A stretch of 64,000 nt of DNA from assembly GCA_002150815.3 (NCBI GenBank), contig NDFF03000109.1, positions 186,001 through 250,000 on the forward strand. The letters are read 5' to 3'. This DNA comes from Grammothele lineata. Taxonomy: Eukaryota; Basidiomycota; Agaricomycetes; Polyporales; Polyporaceae. The notes below the pieces were generated by a model. It had not been told where the DNA came from. It saw only the letters and a program-made list of their open reading frames with translations, and made no database searches. Of the stretch, positions 22,891 to 33,287 are shown piece after piece (positions within the stretch are counted from its first letter, which is position 1; every line of letters starts with the position of its first letter). The translations under genes and the position numbers were made by a program.

Positions 22891-24328
22891 ATGGACCCGT
22901 ATACTTTCGGTGGCAAGTACCGCCTCGAAGAGGAGATTGCTATTGGTGGTTGTGGTCAGTAAAACGCTCTCGCTTCTCCGCTCACGCTCTCATACGTGTT
23001 GCCCCCTCAGGAACCGTCTTCCAGGGCGTACACACCGTCGCAGGCAAGGAAGTCGCCATCAAGCTCGAGCCTGCAATTGCAAAGTCTTCGCCTCTCAAGC
23101 AGGAGAGCAAAATCTACAAGACACTCATGGGTGGTCCCGGTGTCCCATGGATCAACTGGTCTGGCAAGCAGGGCGACTACAACGTCATGGTCATCGACCT
23201 CCTCGGGCCGTCTCTCGAGGACCTCTTCCGCATGTGCAACAGGCACTTTTCACTCAAGACCATTCTCATGCTCGCAGATCAATTGGTGAGCTGACCATCC
23301 ATGTCTTTCAAGCTACTTTCCCCGCGTTTGCGGTGCACCACTCGCATGAAGCATGCCTTGGGTACTTGCTGGGAGCCTCTCCCTCGTCCGGCGCTTGTGT
23401 GGTCATCGTCTGTCCCGATTTGGTTCCATCGGTTCGCACGATTCTCACACGTTCGACTGTGTCTTGCTCTCCCCGTCCGGGGTCGAGCGCGAGGACGAGC
23501 CCGTTCTCTGCCCTTGTGGTCTGCCACAAGGGCGGTGGTCACCATCCGCGGTCCCGCCGTGGCTTCTCGCCTTCCGAGTTCGAACCTGGCTCTGACATCA
23601 TCGTCTTCTAGATCACGCGCATCGAGTACATCCACTCGCGCGACTTCGTCCACCGTGATATCAAGCCCGCAAACTTTGTCGTCCCCAAGACACCCGAGTC
23701 TGCTCCAGCAGACTACGTCGTCAACGTCATTGACTTCGGTCTCGCCAAGAAGTATCGCGACCCTCGTACGGGCGCTCACATCCCGTACCACCAAGACGAC
23801 CACCACGGTGTCGGAACTTGCCTCTTCGCGGCTATCAACACCCACGTTGGCATCGAGTGCTCACGCCGGGACGACCTCGAGTCTCTCGCCTATATGCTCA
23901 TCTACTTCCTTCGCGGGACCCTCCCCTGGAGGAAGATCAAGGGCTCTACCGTCTCCGAAACCTGGGACCTCATTCGCGACAAGAAGCTCGAGACCGAGTC
24001 TGTCCTCACCGTCGGCCTGCCACCCGAGTTCGACATCTTCTACAAGTATGTCCGCGCGCTCGAGTTTGACGATCTCCCCGACTACGAGGGCCTCCGCGCG
24101 CTCTTCCGTGGTCTCGCGGATCGTCAGAGCATTGTCTACGACGGTGCTTTCGACTGGTGTGTCGCGCGCCCGGGCGAGAGCCGCTCGAGCGGTGAAGGTG
24201 CGGACGGCCCCGCGCGCAAGCGCAAGCGCGTTTGCAGGAGTTGCTCCGCGTGCCAGGCGGCCGCCGAGCGCGCGGCCGCTGCGAACGCCACCAAGGTGGC
24301 GGCAGCGTCGCGCCGAGGAAGGGCATGA
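22891..24328 (+). CDS. Divergent casein kinase 1 family protein kinase
   Basis: Three exons (22891-22954, 23011-23285, 23612-24328) give 351 residues. CK1 features are [65 protein letters not shown] and [32 protein letters not shown]. Catalytic Lys, HRD Asp and DFG Asp are all present, so activity is likely. Oddities: the glycine loop reads IAIGGCGTV (first Gly replaced by Ala), the CK1 signature GTARYASINTH is [11 protein letters not shown], and the short tail ends in a basic KRKR patch followed by CRSCSAC, instead of a long regulatory or prenylated/palmitoylated tail. Intron 2 (23286-23611) is 326 nt. This fits the expanded divergent CK1-like group of agaricomycetes rather than orthologous Hrr25/Yck; inferred. 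Confidence 0.9.
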
Positions 24329-25429
24329 TCCCCTTAGGGGGGCTCTGGTGTGCGACTTCCTGCAAGTCCACGACGTGAGTGCTCCGCAACGCACGTTTCT
24401 TTCGGTCCGAAGTCTGACGGTCTCCACCAGCAGGCTGGCTCATGTTAGCCACGATGACAACCCACCAACGGCGCGGCAAGGGACGACAGAGACGGCGGCG
24501 TCCCGCTATGTATATGAGACCTCGATCACGCGATGAACGTGACCACTGCGGGACGCCGGCTCTGCAAGATCCAACACGAACACGAATACCGCTCTGCGTA
24601 TGAGCGACGACTATCTATGGGGTATGACTCGCCCGCGGGTCATCCACTGGGGTGACCTCGAGGCTGCCCAGCTTATCTAGGCTGTGGCCGCCTATGGGTG
24701 GGTCGGTGTGGCGACCGTGTATATATTTTTCAAACCTCGTAAGTTCTCAGTTCTCAACAAGGGCCTTTAATAGGGTTTAACCTTTCATGTTCAGAGCCCA
24801 CCACCCCGATGTCCCTGTGCCCGCCGCGATATCCCTCCGCGAAAGAGGGGAACGTTCGCTGCTGTTGTGCGATTAAATTACGAAGTATGTATGTACAGTA
24901 TGTATTGACGAGGGCCCGTCCTCCCTCCCAGCAGTATTCCTGGATACACCGTCCGCGGATTCTCGACTCTCATCCTCTCTGCGTATCCCTCCAACTCCGT
25001 CCTGCATACACTTCCCTACACACCCGTTCCCTACTCCTCAATCTCCGCCTCCCCCCACCCCTCCTCTGCGGTGCCCGTTGTCCCCCTACTTATGACCCAC
25101 CTATGCTCCCCACCACTCATGGCGCATATGCCCCCCTTCCATGCTGTCGTGTCCTATGTTATCCTATGCATATGCGTTTGTGGCTTGGAGGAAGCTAGTT
25201 ACACACGGTCATCGCTCTGTTGTAAATAACAAAAAGACTTGGAAACCATATCAAGACTGGTGTGAATGCTCGACGTTTGACGTTCAAGGCGGGGCGAAGT
25301 TGAGGTATTGCCCGTGTCGGATACTGAGTTTCAATGGGTCCGACTTCACATTCAGCACACTATCCGGCAAGTCGATGTAAAGGATACAGTGGTATGATTC
25401 CAAGTAAGTTCAGAGATCCGCAAATGAAG
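24329..25429. other. Intergenic between convergent CK1 and GH20 genes
   Basis: About 1.1 kb containing both 3' flanks. Pyrimidine-rich runs occur at 24900-25140. No gene, RNA gene or repeat family was recognised. Confidence 0.5.
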
Positions 25430-27793
25430 CTACGAATCGAGGTCGCACTCTCCCGGGCGCAGCACACACCACTTCGGTTGGAGGGCGATCGCGCCCACGC
25501 CGCGGTCAACAAGCCTGTATCGCAACTCGTTCAGGCGCGCCAACGCGCGCGTCCCGCTCGTCGCATTTTCTCCTGCAAACATCATGATCAGGCCCCGAAG
25601 CTACTCTCTATCTACTAGAACCATTCATCTACATACCAAGTCGGGGAGATCCGTCGGGCAAGGTCGCCCCAGTCCAGAACACCTCTGCGGCGACGGCGAG
25701 GCGCGGCCAGACGATGGAGTCGAGGTTCTCGGGCGAAGACTGTTCGCTCCATATCGGCATCTGACCTACAGCAGTTGAGCAAATCTGCAGCCTTCTGGAG
25801 AGAAACTAGCACGCTCACCACCAAGCACGAGTGAGTGCTGCTCAGTTGTGAGGTTGGCGAGCGGGTCGAAAGAGTATGCCTACGAATATGCATAGAATGT
25901 GAGCTTTCCGCGCTCAGGATACGATCAGCTCGTCGCACCCTTTGCCAAGTCTTGAAGGGGTCACACCAACTATTCCTGTTGAAGATGACTGAGAACTTCG
26001 CCAATAGTGATTAAAACGGATGAGAAACGAACCCAAGCACATCGTTTCCGAGCCATTCTCCCGCCCCGCAATCCTTGGAAATGCAGTCATCAGAAAAGCT
26101 GAGAAAGTAGAACGAGGAAGCGTACAAGGTAGAAGTAGTTTGACGGCTGGTGAATGAACCGCAGACCTCGTTCCGCCACAGCTGCGGCATCCGCGGACGT
26201 TTGCCAGACGCTACGGAGCTGTGTGTTAACATAGTCTAGAAAAGTTAGGAAGGACAATACCCACACGACGACCGTGTCGTTCAAGACAGGAACGTTATGA
26301 GTCAGGACCATGTCTAACAAGCGGATTAGCAGCTCGAGCGAATCTCACAGCCAAGGAACCACTCACCGCTTTTGATGAACGGTGTCTTGCCGTGTGCATG
26401 GATAACGCCCTGTACGGTCTGTACAAACTCGTTCAAGGCCTGCGCAATCGTCATATTGCGCTTAACGAGGTCCGCCTGTGTCTCCTCGTCCTCGTCCCAG
26501 CATGGCAAGTTGACTTCGTCGCCTCCCGAGCTCATCATGGTGCCAGGTAGGGCGGACGCGACTGAGTCGAACAGCGACCGGGCGAAAGAGAGCGTAGAGG
26601 GCGAGGCGATACGAAGTTGGCCCGCAGGAGGTTCATTGGCATACTTGGACCACGGGGACTTGGAGGGACAAGCGATGTGCTCGGGATGGGCAGCACCGAT
26701 CGCGGTGGTGTGTCCGGGCGAGTCTAGTTCCTAGACGTGCTTGAGAACGCTGCATCTGGGAATGAATGTAGGGGACTCGTACCATTACTACGCTGATCCC
26801 TCTCTGTGATGCTTCAGCTGAAGGGAATAATTGCGGCTACGTAGATACTAGGTCCATACCTGATTAGCGTACTCGACAATTCGCTGGATATCCGCTCGTG
26901 TGTAAATCTCGTCAGACGAGTATGCTCCCTTTTCTGCGAGCTCGGGAAATTCATCCACGTGAAGCGGGAAGCTCTGACTGTCTATGACGTGCCAATAGAG
27001 AACATTGAGCTGAAAATCGCAACTCAGAGGCGCGGAGGACGAGTCGTTACAGAGTGAATAACGGACCTTGACCCACGACATTGCATCTAAAGTGCGGAGG
27101 ATGTCCGAGACAGGGTAGCTGGGCCGTCATTTAGGGACGTCGGCACCGCTCCATAATCGACCTGCTCACAAGTTACGAGACGTATCGAACGAGAAACCCC
27201 TGTATGGCTAGCGCGGTGTGAGTAGGTGACGCGTACGGAGAATAGATCAGACGCACAAACGCAGGTTTGTCGGTGATGTTCAGGAAGGCTTCGAGCGCAT
27301 ACTTCGTCCCATTATAGTCGTACCACAACTGTTCGAAGGTGACCAAGCCGCGCAGCAAGCCCAGCGTGGAATTCGCGACGAGCAGGGCATTTGCGGAGTC
27401 TGGAAGTAGGGACAATACGTAGGACTCGTTCTGAACACCGAGTGGTTGGTTTGTTTCGTTGGCGATAGATCTGACGAGTGCATGCTCAGATAGCGCGAGC
27501 GTGAGCGAGGAGAGGACGCGCGCTCGGTTGACGGCATCGATGTCTGTCGTGCTACGGCCGAGGACGAGTCTCTGAAAGCGGTCAGTGTTCAACCTAGACC
27601 GTGTGCGTTGTACGGCGTCGAGAAGGTCCGCAGGAGCGTCATGGATGCTGACACTGATAGCGAATTGGACCGATAATTTGAGAGAAGTATTAACGGTTTG
27701 ATAAGCTGCCGGAATGGGCCAAAGGGCCAAAGTAAGAGGGAAGTAAGTAAAGAGAAGGGAGGTGATGCGAAGGAAGAGGGTCTTGGGAGGCAT
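25430..27793 (-). CDS. Beta-N-acetylhexosaminidase (GH20)
   Basis: Thirteen exons (27793-27257, 27207-27170, 27118-27067, 27009-26860, 26803-26783, 26730-26367, 26313-26261, 26218-26126, 26073-26033, 25975-25939, 25879-25819, 25765-25637, 25572-25430) give 572 residues. A signal peptide (residues 1-23) is followed by LWPIPAAYQT, the zincin-like N-domain (ANSTLGLLRGLVTFEQLW) and the TIM barrel: PYRGFSFDTSRNFYPV, LDSPGHTTAIG and the catalytic Asp337-Glu338 pair in SSGGDEVNLPCWDE, then PFIKSD, ADAAAVAERGLRFIHQPSNYFYLDCG, WCDPFKTW, PIWSEQ and a terminal NELRYRLVDRG. The secreted or vacuolar enzyme releases GlcNAc from chitin oligomers and N-glycans and uses substrate-assisted catalysis. The exon 7/8 junction is the least certain. 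TATAAAT lies at 27838-27844. Confidence 0.93.
26783..26803 (-). other. 21-nt exon of the GH20 gene
   Basis: This exon encodes RGISVVM, the conserved strand before LDSPGHT. It is flanked by AG (right) and GT (left) on the minus strand, and both junctions are phase 0. Confidence 0.8.
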
Positions 27794-28316
27794 TTTGCCG
27801 AGGCACTCTCTTAATGAGACTGACAGATAGTGCATGCATTTATACAATCGAGCAGTTGGTGAAGGAAGAGGAAGAGTCGAATACGGACGATAGAAGGCGG
27901 CGAAGTGGAGGTCAGCAGGGGCGCGTTCTACCTGTTGGCACATGGTCAGAGCGGGCAGACGGACGGCCGCTACAGATTGCAGCCGGCGTTGAGAACAGCT
28001 CCTATCAGGATCGGTCGTAGGATCAGCATACAAACGCATGCATAAGAGGACGCAAACTCGCAGAAGGTTTCGCATAATGCCGTATTCCAGCATGCCAGAA
28101 TTCCCGGCCTCTACTGTCATTCGTTTGATAGAACAAGGGGCTGATTAACCAACCGTTCCGCATAGGATACTTTGTGCATGCACGAGGTGTTTTCGCTGAC
28201 AGATACGACATCTTACGCATAGAATTTGAACAACCGCGGGATCGATTCCAGAGCATAGTGTAGGCAATTACATGGACCGCAGATGACCCATGAAGATACA
28301 GTAGAAGGGACAGCAC
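27794..28316. other. GH20 promoter and 3' flank of the S10 gene
   Basis: A TATA-like box (TATAAAT on the minus strand, 27838-27844) sits about 45 bp upstream of the GH20 start codon. The rest is AT-richer DNA with no gene. Confidence 0.5.
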
Positions 28317-29231
28317 CTATGAAGCAGGCTTTTCGCTCGCGACGGAAGCCTTCACGTCCCCGTCCACGCCCGCCTGAACTTCCGCCTTGGCTACCGCATC
28401 CGTCTTGGCCGCGCCAGCAGCAGACGCCATCTCCTGCTGGACGATTTTCTCGCCCAGGGCCTTGACCTTCTCCACCTGTGTGTCTACCCTGCGGGCGGGC
28501 ATGCCAGCTTTGAGAGCGGTAACGCCGACACCAACAGGAGCGCGCTCCCACTTGACTGTCCGCATGCCGACGCCCGGAGCGAGGTGCTTTTCGAGGTACT
28601 GCACGAGCATGTTGACAACCTCTGGATGCGTGTCCCAAGCCTTGAGGAGACGCTTATGTGTCTTGCGCTCGAAGTTCTCCTGGCTCTTTTTGTGAACAAA
28701 CGGACCCTTGATGACTGTCCAGAGCCGCCGTTGTGTGGGAAGGTGCACAGGCTTGGAGAGCGGTACGCCGAGGGCGGCGGCGGCGTGGCCGGCAAAGTGG
28801 ACGAAGAAGTCAAGGAGGCGGGGGTGGTAGGAGCGGAAGTGGAACGTCGCGGCGGGTATGCCGTGAGTTTTAGGAAGCTGGTGGGGAGCACGAACTCCAC
28901 GGCCGTGTACTACGGTAGCAGCGTACTCGCGTTCTGAGATAGGTGCCCGTACCGGCGGAGAGGGGGAGGTGGACGCGGTCGGACTGGACGCGGACACGTA
29001 CGTTGTGAGTGCTAGACAGAATTGGCAGAAGAGACAGCTCACAGCGCCGATGTGCTCTGGAGACGAACACATGTCCGAATGGCGGAGAGCGCACGCGCCG
29101 TCGAGTGGTGGAACATGGCGGACGAGAGAGCAGTAGTCGAAGAGCAGCGGTCGAGCGTCGTCTAGCGTCGGAGGCAGCTTTGAGCTCAGCAGCGACACGG
29201 TCCGCTGTCGGGCGTCAAGCGCTACGCGCAT
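28317..29231 (-). CDS. Mitochondrial small ribosomal subunit protein uS10m (Rsm10-like)
   Basis: A single open frame gives up to 304 residues. The uS10 core is clear: ATFHFRSYHPRLLDFFVHFAGHAA, LGVPLSKPVHLPTQRRLWTV, KGPFVHKKSQENFERKTHKRL, then a C-terminal Ala/Lys/Val-rich helical extension typical of fungal mitochondrial forms. It belongs to the head of the mitochondrial 30S-like subunit. The first 100 residues are poorly conserved and contain a GTGAGC near 29040, so a short intron or a later start is possible. The N-terminus has Arg and Leu/Ser spacing compatible with a mitochondrial presequence but is not decisive. Confidence 0.82.
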   Translation of the reverse strand: MRVALDARQRTVSLLSSKLPPTLDDARPLLFDYCSLVRHVPPLDGACALRHSDMCSSPEHIGAVSCLFCQFCLALTTYVSASSPTASTSPSPPVRAPISEREYAATVVHGRGVRAPHQLPKTHGIPAATFHFRSYHPRLLDFFVHFAGHAAAALGVPLSKPVHLPTQRRLWTVIKGPFVHKKSQENFERKTHKRLLKAWDTHPEVVNMLVQYLEKHLAPGVGMRTVKWERAPVGVGVTALKAGMPARRVDTQVEKVKALGEKIVQQEMASAAGAAKTDAVAKAEVQAGVDGDVKASVASEKPAS

Positions 29232-29371
29232 ATGTACCTCCGCGTCCTAGTGCCGAGCACAACCGAAGCCCACGACAAAGGCTCGAGATAAATACAAAGT
29301 CTCGGGAAAACTGGCAAGAAAGCCGTACATTTCAGCCGTACATTTTCGCGGGCTTCTACCTCTGCAGCGCT

Positions 29372-31559
29372 TTACATCTCCTTCAAAACCATGTCCGCGC
29401 ACTTCTCCGCGACCGCCACCGTCGGTGCCTGCGTGTGCGTCCGCGGCACCCAGGGAAACACCGACGAGTCCGCTACCCTCAGCCGCCCCACCCCATATAC
29501 CCTCAGCTTGCTGTCCACAACCGCGCCCCCATCCCACGCAGGGTCGTCTAGCCTGCCCATCCGGCATGTCGACGTGTAGTGGTAAGTCGTTCGGTTCGCC
29601 CTTCGGATCCACTTGTCCAGCTCCTCGTCCGACTCTCCCGTAGGCACTGTCGCGTCGTCCATCGCGTAGCCCCGCGCCCGCATCGCGTCTCGCAGACGGA
29701 GCGAGAGCTTCACTGACGCCCGGAGCGGCGCAAAGTCGGCCGGGTTCGACAGGTACTCCGGGTCGATGAGCAACGGTGCGCTCGGTTCCCCAGAAGAGAG
29801 CTGCACAGTACCGCGGGAGACGGGCGAGAGCAGGACGTTCAGGAACGAGTAGGTGCCCCGCGAACGGGAGATTGCAACGCCGGATGCACCCGGGTCCTGG
29901 CTGTCGTACGCCATCTAGAAAAGGCTTTAGCAAAGTCCCGCTCAGTAACGTGAGAGCATGACTCACAGGCATAATCTCGATGTCGGGTAGTGGTTCGTCA
30001 AACGCTTTCTCTGTCCTTGAGGGAACTCCATGAGCATCCAAGAGTTTCGAGTGCGTGAAAATGGCCAATTGAAGGACCGGGGCGAGCAGGAGGCCAGTGC
30101 CCCAGATCAAGTACTTGAACAGCTCGATGAAGAATACCCAAGGCCGTTTTTCGAGCGAGAGGAGCGAATCATACATGCTGATATTGAATCCAACTGATAC
30201 TCCGAAGTGGTCTTGCTAGAACAAGACATAAGCCATCCATTTGACATAAAGACTACGTTGACATACCAAGTTTTTACCAACAGCAGGCAGGTGGTGCACG
30301 GCCGTAATACCATGCTCCTTGAGATGGCCTGCGTCACCGATACCGCTGTTTTGGGCTACTTAGTCAGTGCAAAACAATGCATTATTGCAAAGGCTGACCT
30401 TAGCATGAGAATATGCGGGGACCCGAAGGGACCTGCACAGAGGATAACCTCTTTCTTCGCCCGGATACTTCTCGTCTTGCCTGCGTTCGACGCTATAGTA
30501 ACCCCAGTGACAGCAAGCTCACCCTTGGGCGAACGTTCGGTATCCACGCGGTGAACGAGGGTCCGGGTACAGATGTGCAAGTTGGCAGCGCGTGCGTATG
30601 CGACATTTGGGGGGAGGAACGCGCGGTAGGTCGAGTGCCGACGCGCCTTCTCGTCCACAGTTACGTGTAGCCGCGCACAACCGAACGGCGGATGCGTCGG
30701 TGAGTTTACGTCGGGGATGTAGGGGAGTCCGAGGGTCTTTGAGGCTTCGATTGCACTGTGGGGCGCATCAGTTCCTGGAGAACATCATCGGTCTACCCTG
30801 GCTCGAGCTCCACGCAGCCGATCCCCTCAAGACGGATAGTAAGGGCACACGAGAAGGTGTATTGGATACTCAGGAAGGGAAAAAGCCAGGGGGTTCAAAA
30901 TGTGCGACTCACTGAGTGAAACCAGTGAAATGAAAGGTGTTGTGCGTTCTGTTCGCCCAGATACCTGCCCACCCTCTCACCCTCAGCCTCGACCGCCTGT
31001 GCCTCAAAAACTGTATCTGACATACCTTCTTGGTTATGCACACCCTGTACGCCCACGTCCGCCTTCTCGCTCTTCAAGAAATACTCGCGCATGTCCTTCC
31101 AGCCCCACCCCTCCATCCCATCCTTCTCCCACCGATCGTACTCTTCCGGGAGCCCACGCGTGTACAACATCTGGTTGATCTGGCTCGTACCCCCGAGCCC
31201 GACGCCAACGTACGCATTGGGCGGGCGAACGCCGACCAGCTCCTTCTGGGGCTGCATGGGCCGGAGGAGAGTACGGGTGCCGTCGGAGGCAAAGTCGGAG
31301 GAGAAGAGCGGCACGCGAGATCCCCATGAGTCCGAGACGGCGCCGCGCTCAACCAGGAGGACACGAGTTGACGGCGACGCGGAAAGGCGGTTAGCAAGGA
31401 CACACCCCGCAGTGCCTCCACCTGAAAGGGAGGAAGAAGGTCAGGTAAGACCAGGTAGCAGAGGGCGGAAGCGGTGAGCGTACCGACGATGATGTAGTCA
31501 TACTCGTCGCTGAGCGAGTCGACTGTACGCTCGGGATAGGAGGTGCCAAAAGGCCACAT
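29372..31559 (-). CDS. GMC-family oxidoreductase (FAD-dependent)
   Basis: Clear exons: 31559-31484, 31421-31026, one ending at 30399 (starting at 30774 or 30755), 30345-30267, 30215-29967 and 29914-29372. Motifs: the Rossmann FAD site YDYIIVGGGTAGCVLANRLS, the GMC signature block NAYVGVGLGGTSQINQMLYTRG, KKEVILCAGPFGSPHILMLSGIG, DHFGVSVGFN, YHYTSTCRMG and the C-terminal HTQAPTVAVAEKCADM. The pattern matches choline-dehydrogenase/aryl-alcohol-oxidase-like enzymes, which oxidise alcohols or sugars and produce H2O2 or reduce quinones. There is no signal peptide at the N-terminus (MWPFGTSYPER), so it may be intracellular. The 31025-30775 segment, which should encode 20-60 residues, could not be spliced convincingly. 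TATAAGTA lies at 31634-31641. Confidence 0.85.
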
Positions 31560-32171
31560 TCTGAATGAGGGCAAGAGACGAGCAAGCTCAAGGTTCGGCC
31601 TCAAACTGCGCGAAGATGAAACCCGCGGGCGAGTACTTATACTAATAGCTCTGATGGGATGTCGGCGCGGGCACTTCTTCCTCGGCTATCTCCTAAGCCT
31701 GCCATCGTACGTGTTGCGGCCTTTGAAACAAGTGCATGTGCGGGTTGAGACGTTGCGATGCGGGCAATTCGAATTCCGCACCGCGAAGTTCTGGAGGAGA
31801 ATTGAATCAAGGAGAGATTACGAAAGTGAGAAGGAAAGAAGCGCCCGAAGCAGCATCGGCACGAGAGCCATGGATGGAAGCGGCGTTGAGAAGAAACAAA
31901 GGAAAAGTCTGTCTTGCCGACAATCTTTTGACCCTCATTTCTTTCAACTCGCCGCTGCGAGTAGCATCCGCACGGTAGCATTAGTGTTCGGCCGTCAGAG
32001 GCACACATCTTGCCAGATGCCTTCGCGCATGCCGAGAGGCGAGGCGGCCCACAAGAGACTGAGTCGTTTGCTTGTACGTTCTGCAAGTATGCTCGGCTTG
32101 TTCCCAGACAAGTACTACGATACAGCTAGTCGTACAAATTTTGCGTCTTCTCTTCTCGCTCGTACAATCAA
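31560..32171. other. Intergenic, GMC promoter and peroxiredoxin 3' flank
   Basis: About 600 bp. The minus strand has a TATA-like TATAAGTA at 31634-31641, about 75 bp upstream of the GMC start. No gene is supported. Confidence 0.5.
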
Positions 32172-32940
32172 TCAGAGCCACGGTAGAACCTTCTCTGCAG
32201 CCGTGGTCGTCACTTCGCTGGGCACGGGTTCGACGGCAAGATGGGAGATGGTGTCGCCCTCTACGACAGCCACGAACCGCTGGTAAAGACATCGTGAGCA
32301 GAGAGATACGACGTATAATGCTGCCCCAGACGCACCTTCGAACGTGGCGCTCCCAGGAGTCCCGACGCGTCGAACAGCATCCCGAGTGCGCCAATGAAAG
32401 CACCCTGGTCGTCTGCAATGAAATGGATTGCTGAGGAGAGAGGTGAGGAGACTCTGAAACACCCATTTTCATGCTTCATTCCACTTACGAGTGCCTTGCG
32501 GTGCAAGGTTTTCCTTCCACGCCCTGTTGGTAGTGGTCTGAGTAGGGTGTTCCGTACAAAGGTACTGGGAATGCTTACTTCATGACAAAAGCATCGTTGA
32601 CGGCGACAACATAAATGTTATCCACGCCTTTAGCCTTGAACTGTTCGTAGTTGTTGATGTAGCCGGGTATATGCTTCGAGCACGGCGCTGTGAAAGCTCC
32701 AGGGACTCCGACCTGAATGCGTCCCAGGTAAATTGATACTAGCCGAGTGAGGTGCGCTGGCGGACGTACAAAGACATTCTTCCCCGAGATACCTTCGAAA
32801 GTCAACGTTTTGTCGGGAGCATCCTCCTTAACGGGAACCTTGATGGGTATGTTCGAACCGACCTTAACTTCGGCGGCGCTGAGTAGAGAGGTGGCGGCAG
32901 AGTGCGCCACTTTCGTTGCGGTAGAAAGTAAGGAAGCCAT
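32172..32940 (-). CDS. Peroxiredoxin, Prx5/Ahp1 type, single cysteine
   Basis: Five exons (32940-32770, 32712-32579, 32523-32489, 32430-32336, 32279-32172) give 180 residues. The peroxidatic motif is GVPGAFTAPCSKHIPGY with Cys68, followed by VDNIYVVAVNDAFVMKAW, the redoxin core IHFIADDQGAFIGALGM and a terminal RFVAVVEGD. It reduces H2O2 and organic peroxides. Cys68 is the only cysteine in the predicted protein, so there is no intramolecular resolving Cys; glutathione/glutaredoxin or an intermolecular disulfide would be needed. The N-terminal 25 residues (LLSTATKVAHSAATSLL) could be a mitochondrial presequence. TATATAT lies at 33023-33029, about 85 bp upstream of the start. Confidence 0.93.
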
Positions 32941-33022
32941 AGTAGTCCGCGGGGTGGCTGGCAGAGACGGTAGAGATTCTTCAAGTCCAGAAGAAACGGG
33001 GGCAGGAGAGCAGGCGAATGGG

Positions 33023-33029
33023 TATATAT
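33023..33029 (-). promoter_or_regulatory. TATA box of the peroxiredoxin gene
   Basis: A TATATAT run lies 83-89 bp upstream of the start codon at 32940 on the minus strand, within the 347-bp gap to the next gene (eaf3), whose 3' end is at 33288. Confidence 0.5.
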
Positions 33030-33287
33030 CCACCAGTAGGACTGACGTCATTAGCATAGAGTACACCTTCACTGCCCCCACGCCGAATTCTCCACCATTA
33101 GGCGCGGGAAAGAAGGCAATTATCGACAACAATCGAAAACGTATCATACACACAGCAGGTCGCGTCTCCGCGGAACCCCAAGACACAATCAGGAGCGCGA
33201 GATGTTCTGATATGCAATGCTCGCGCTGTCGTACTGAGGCACGAATATCCGGTCGCGCTCTTTCACCATCCATCTGGGCGCAACCAA

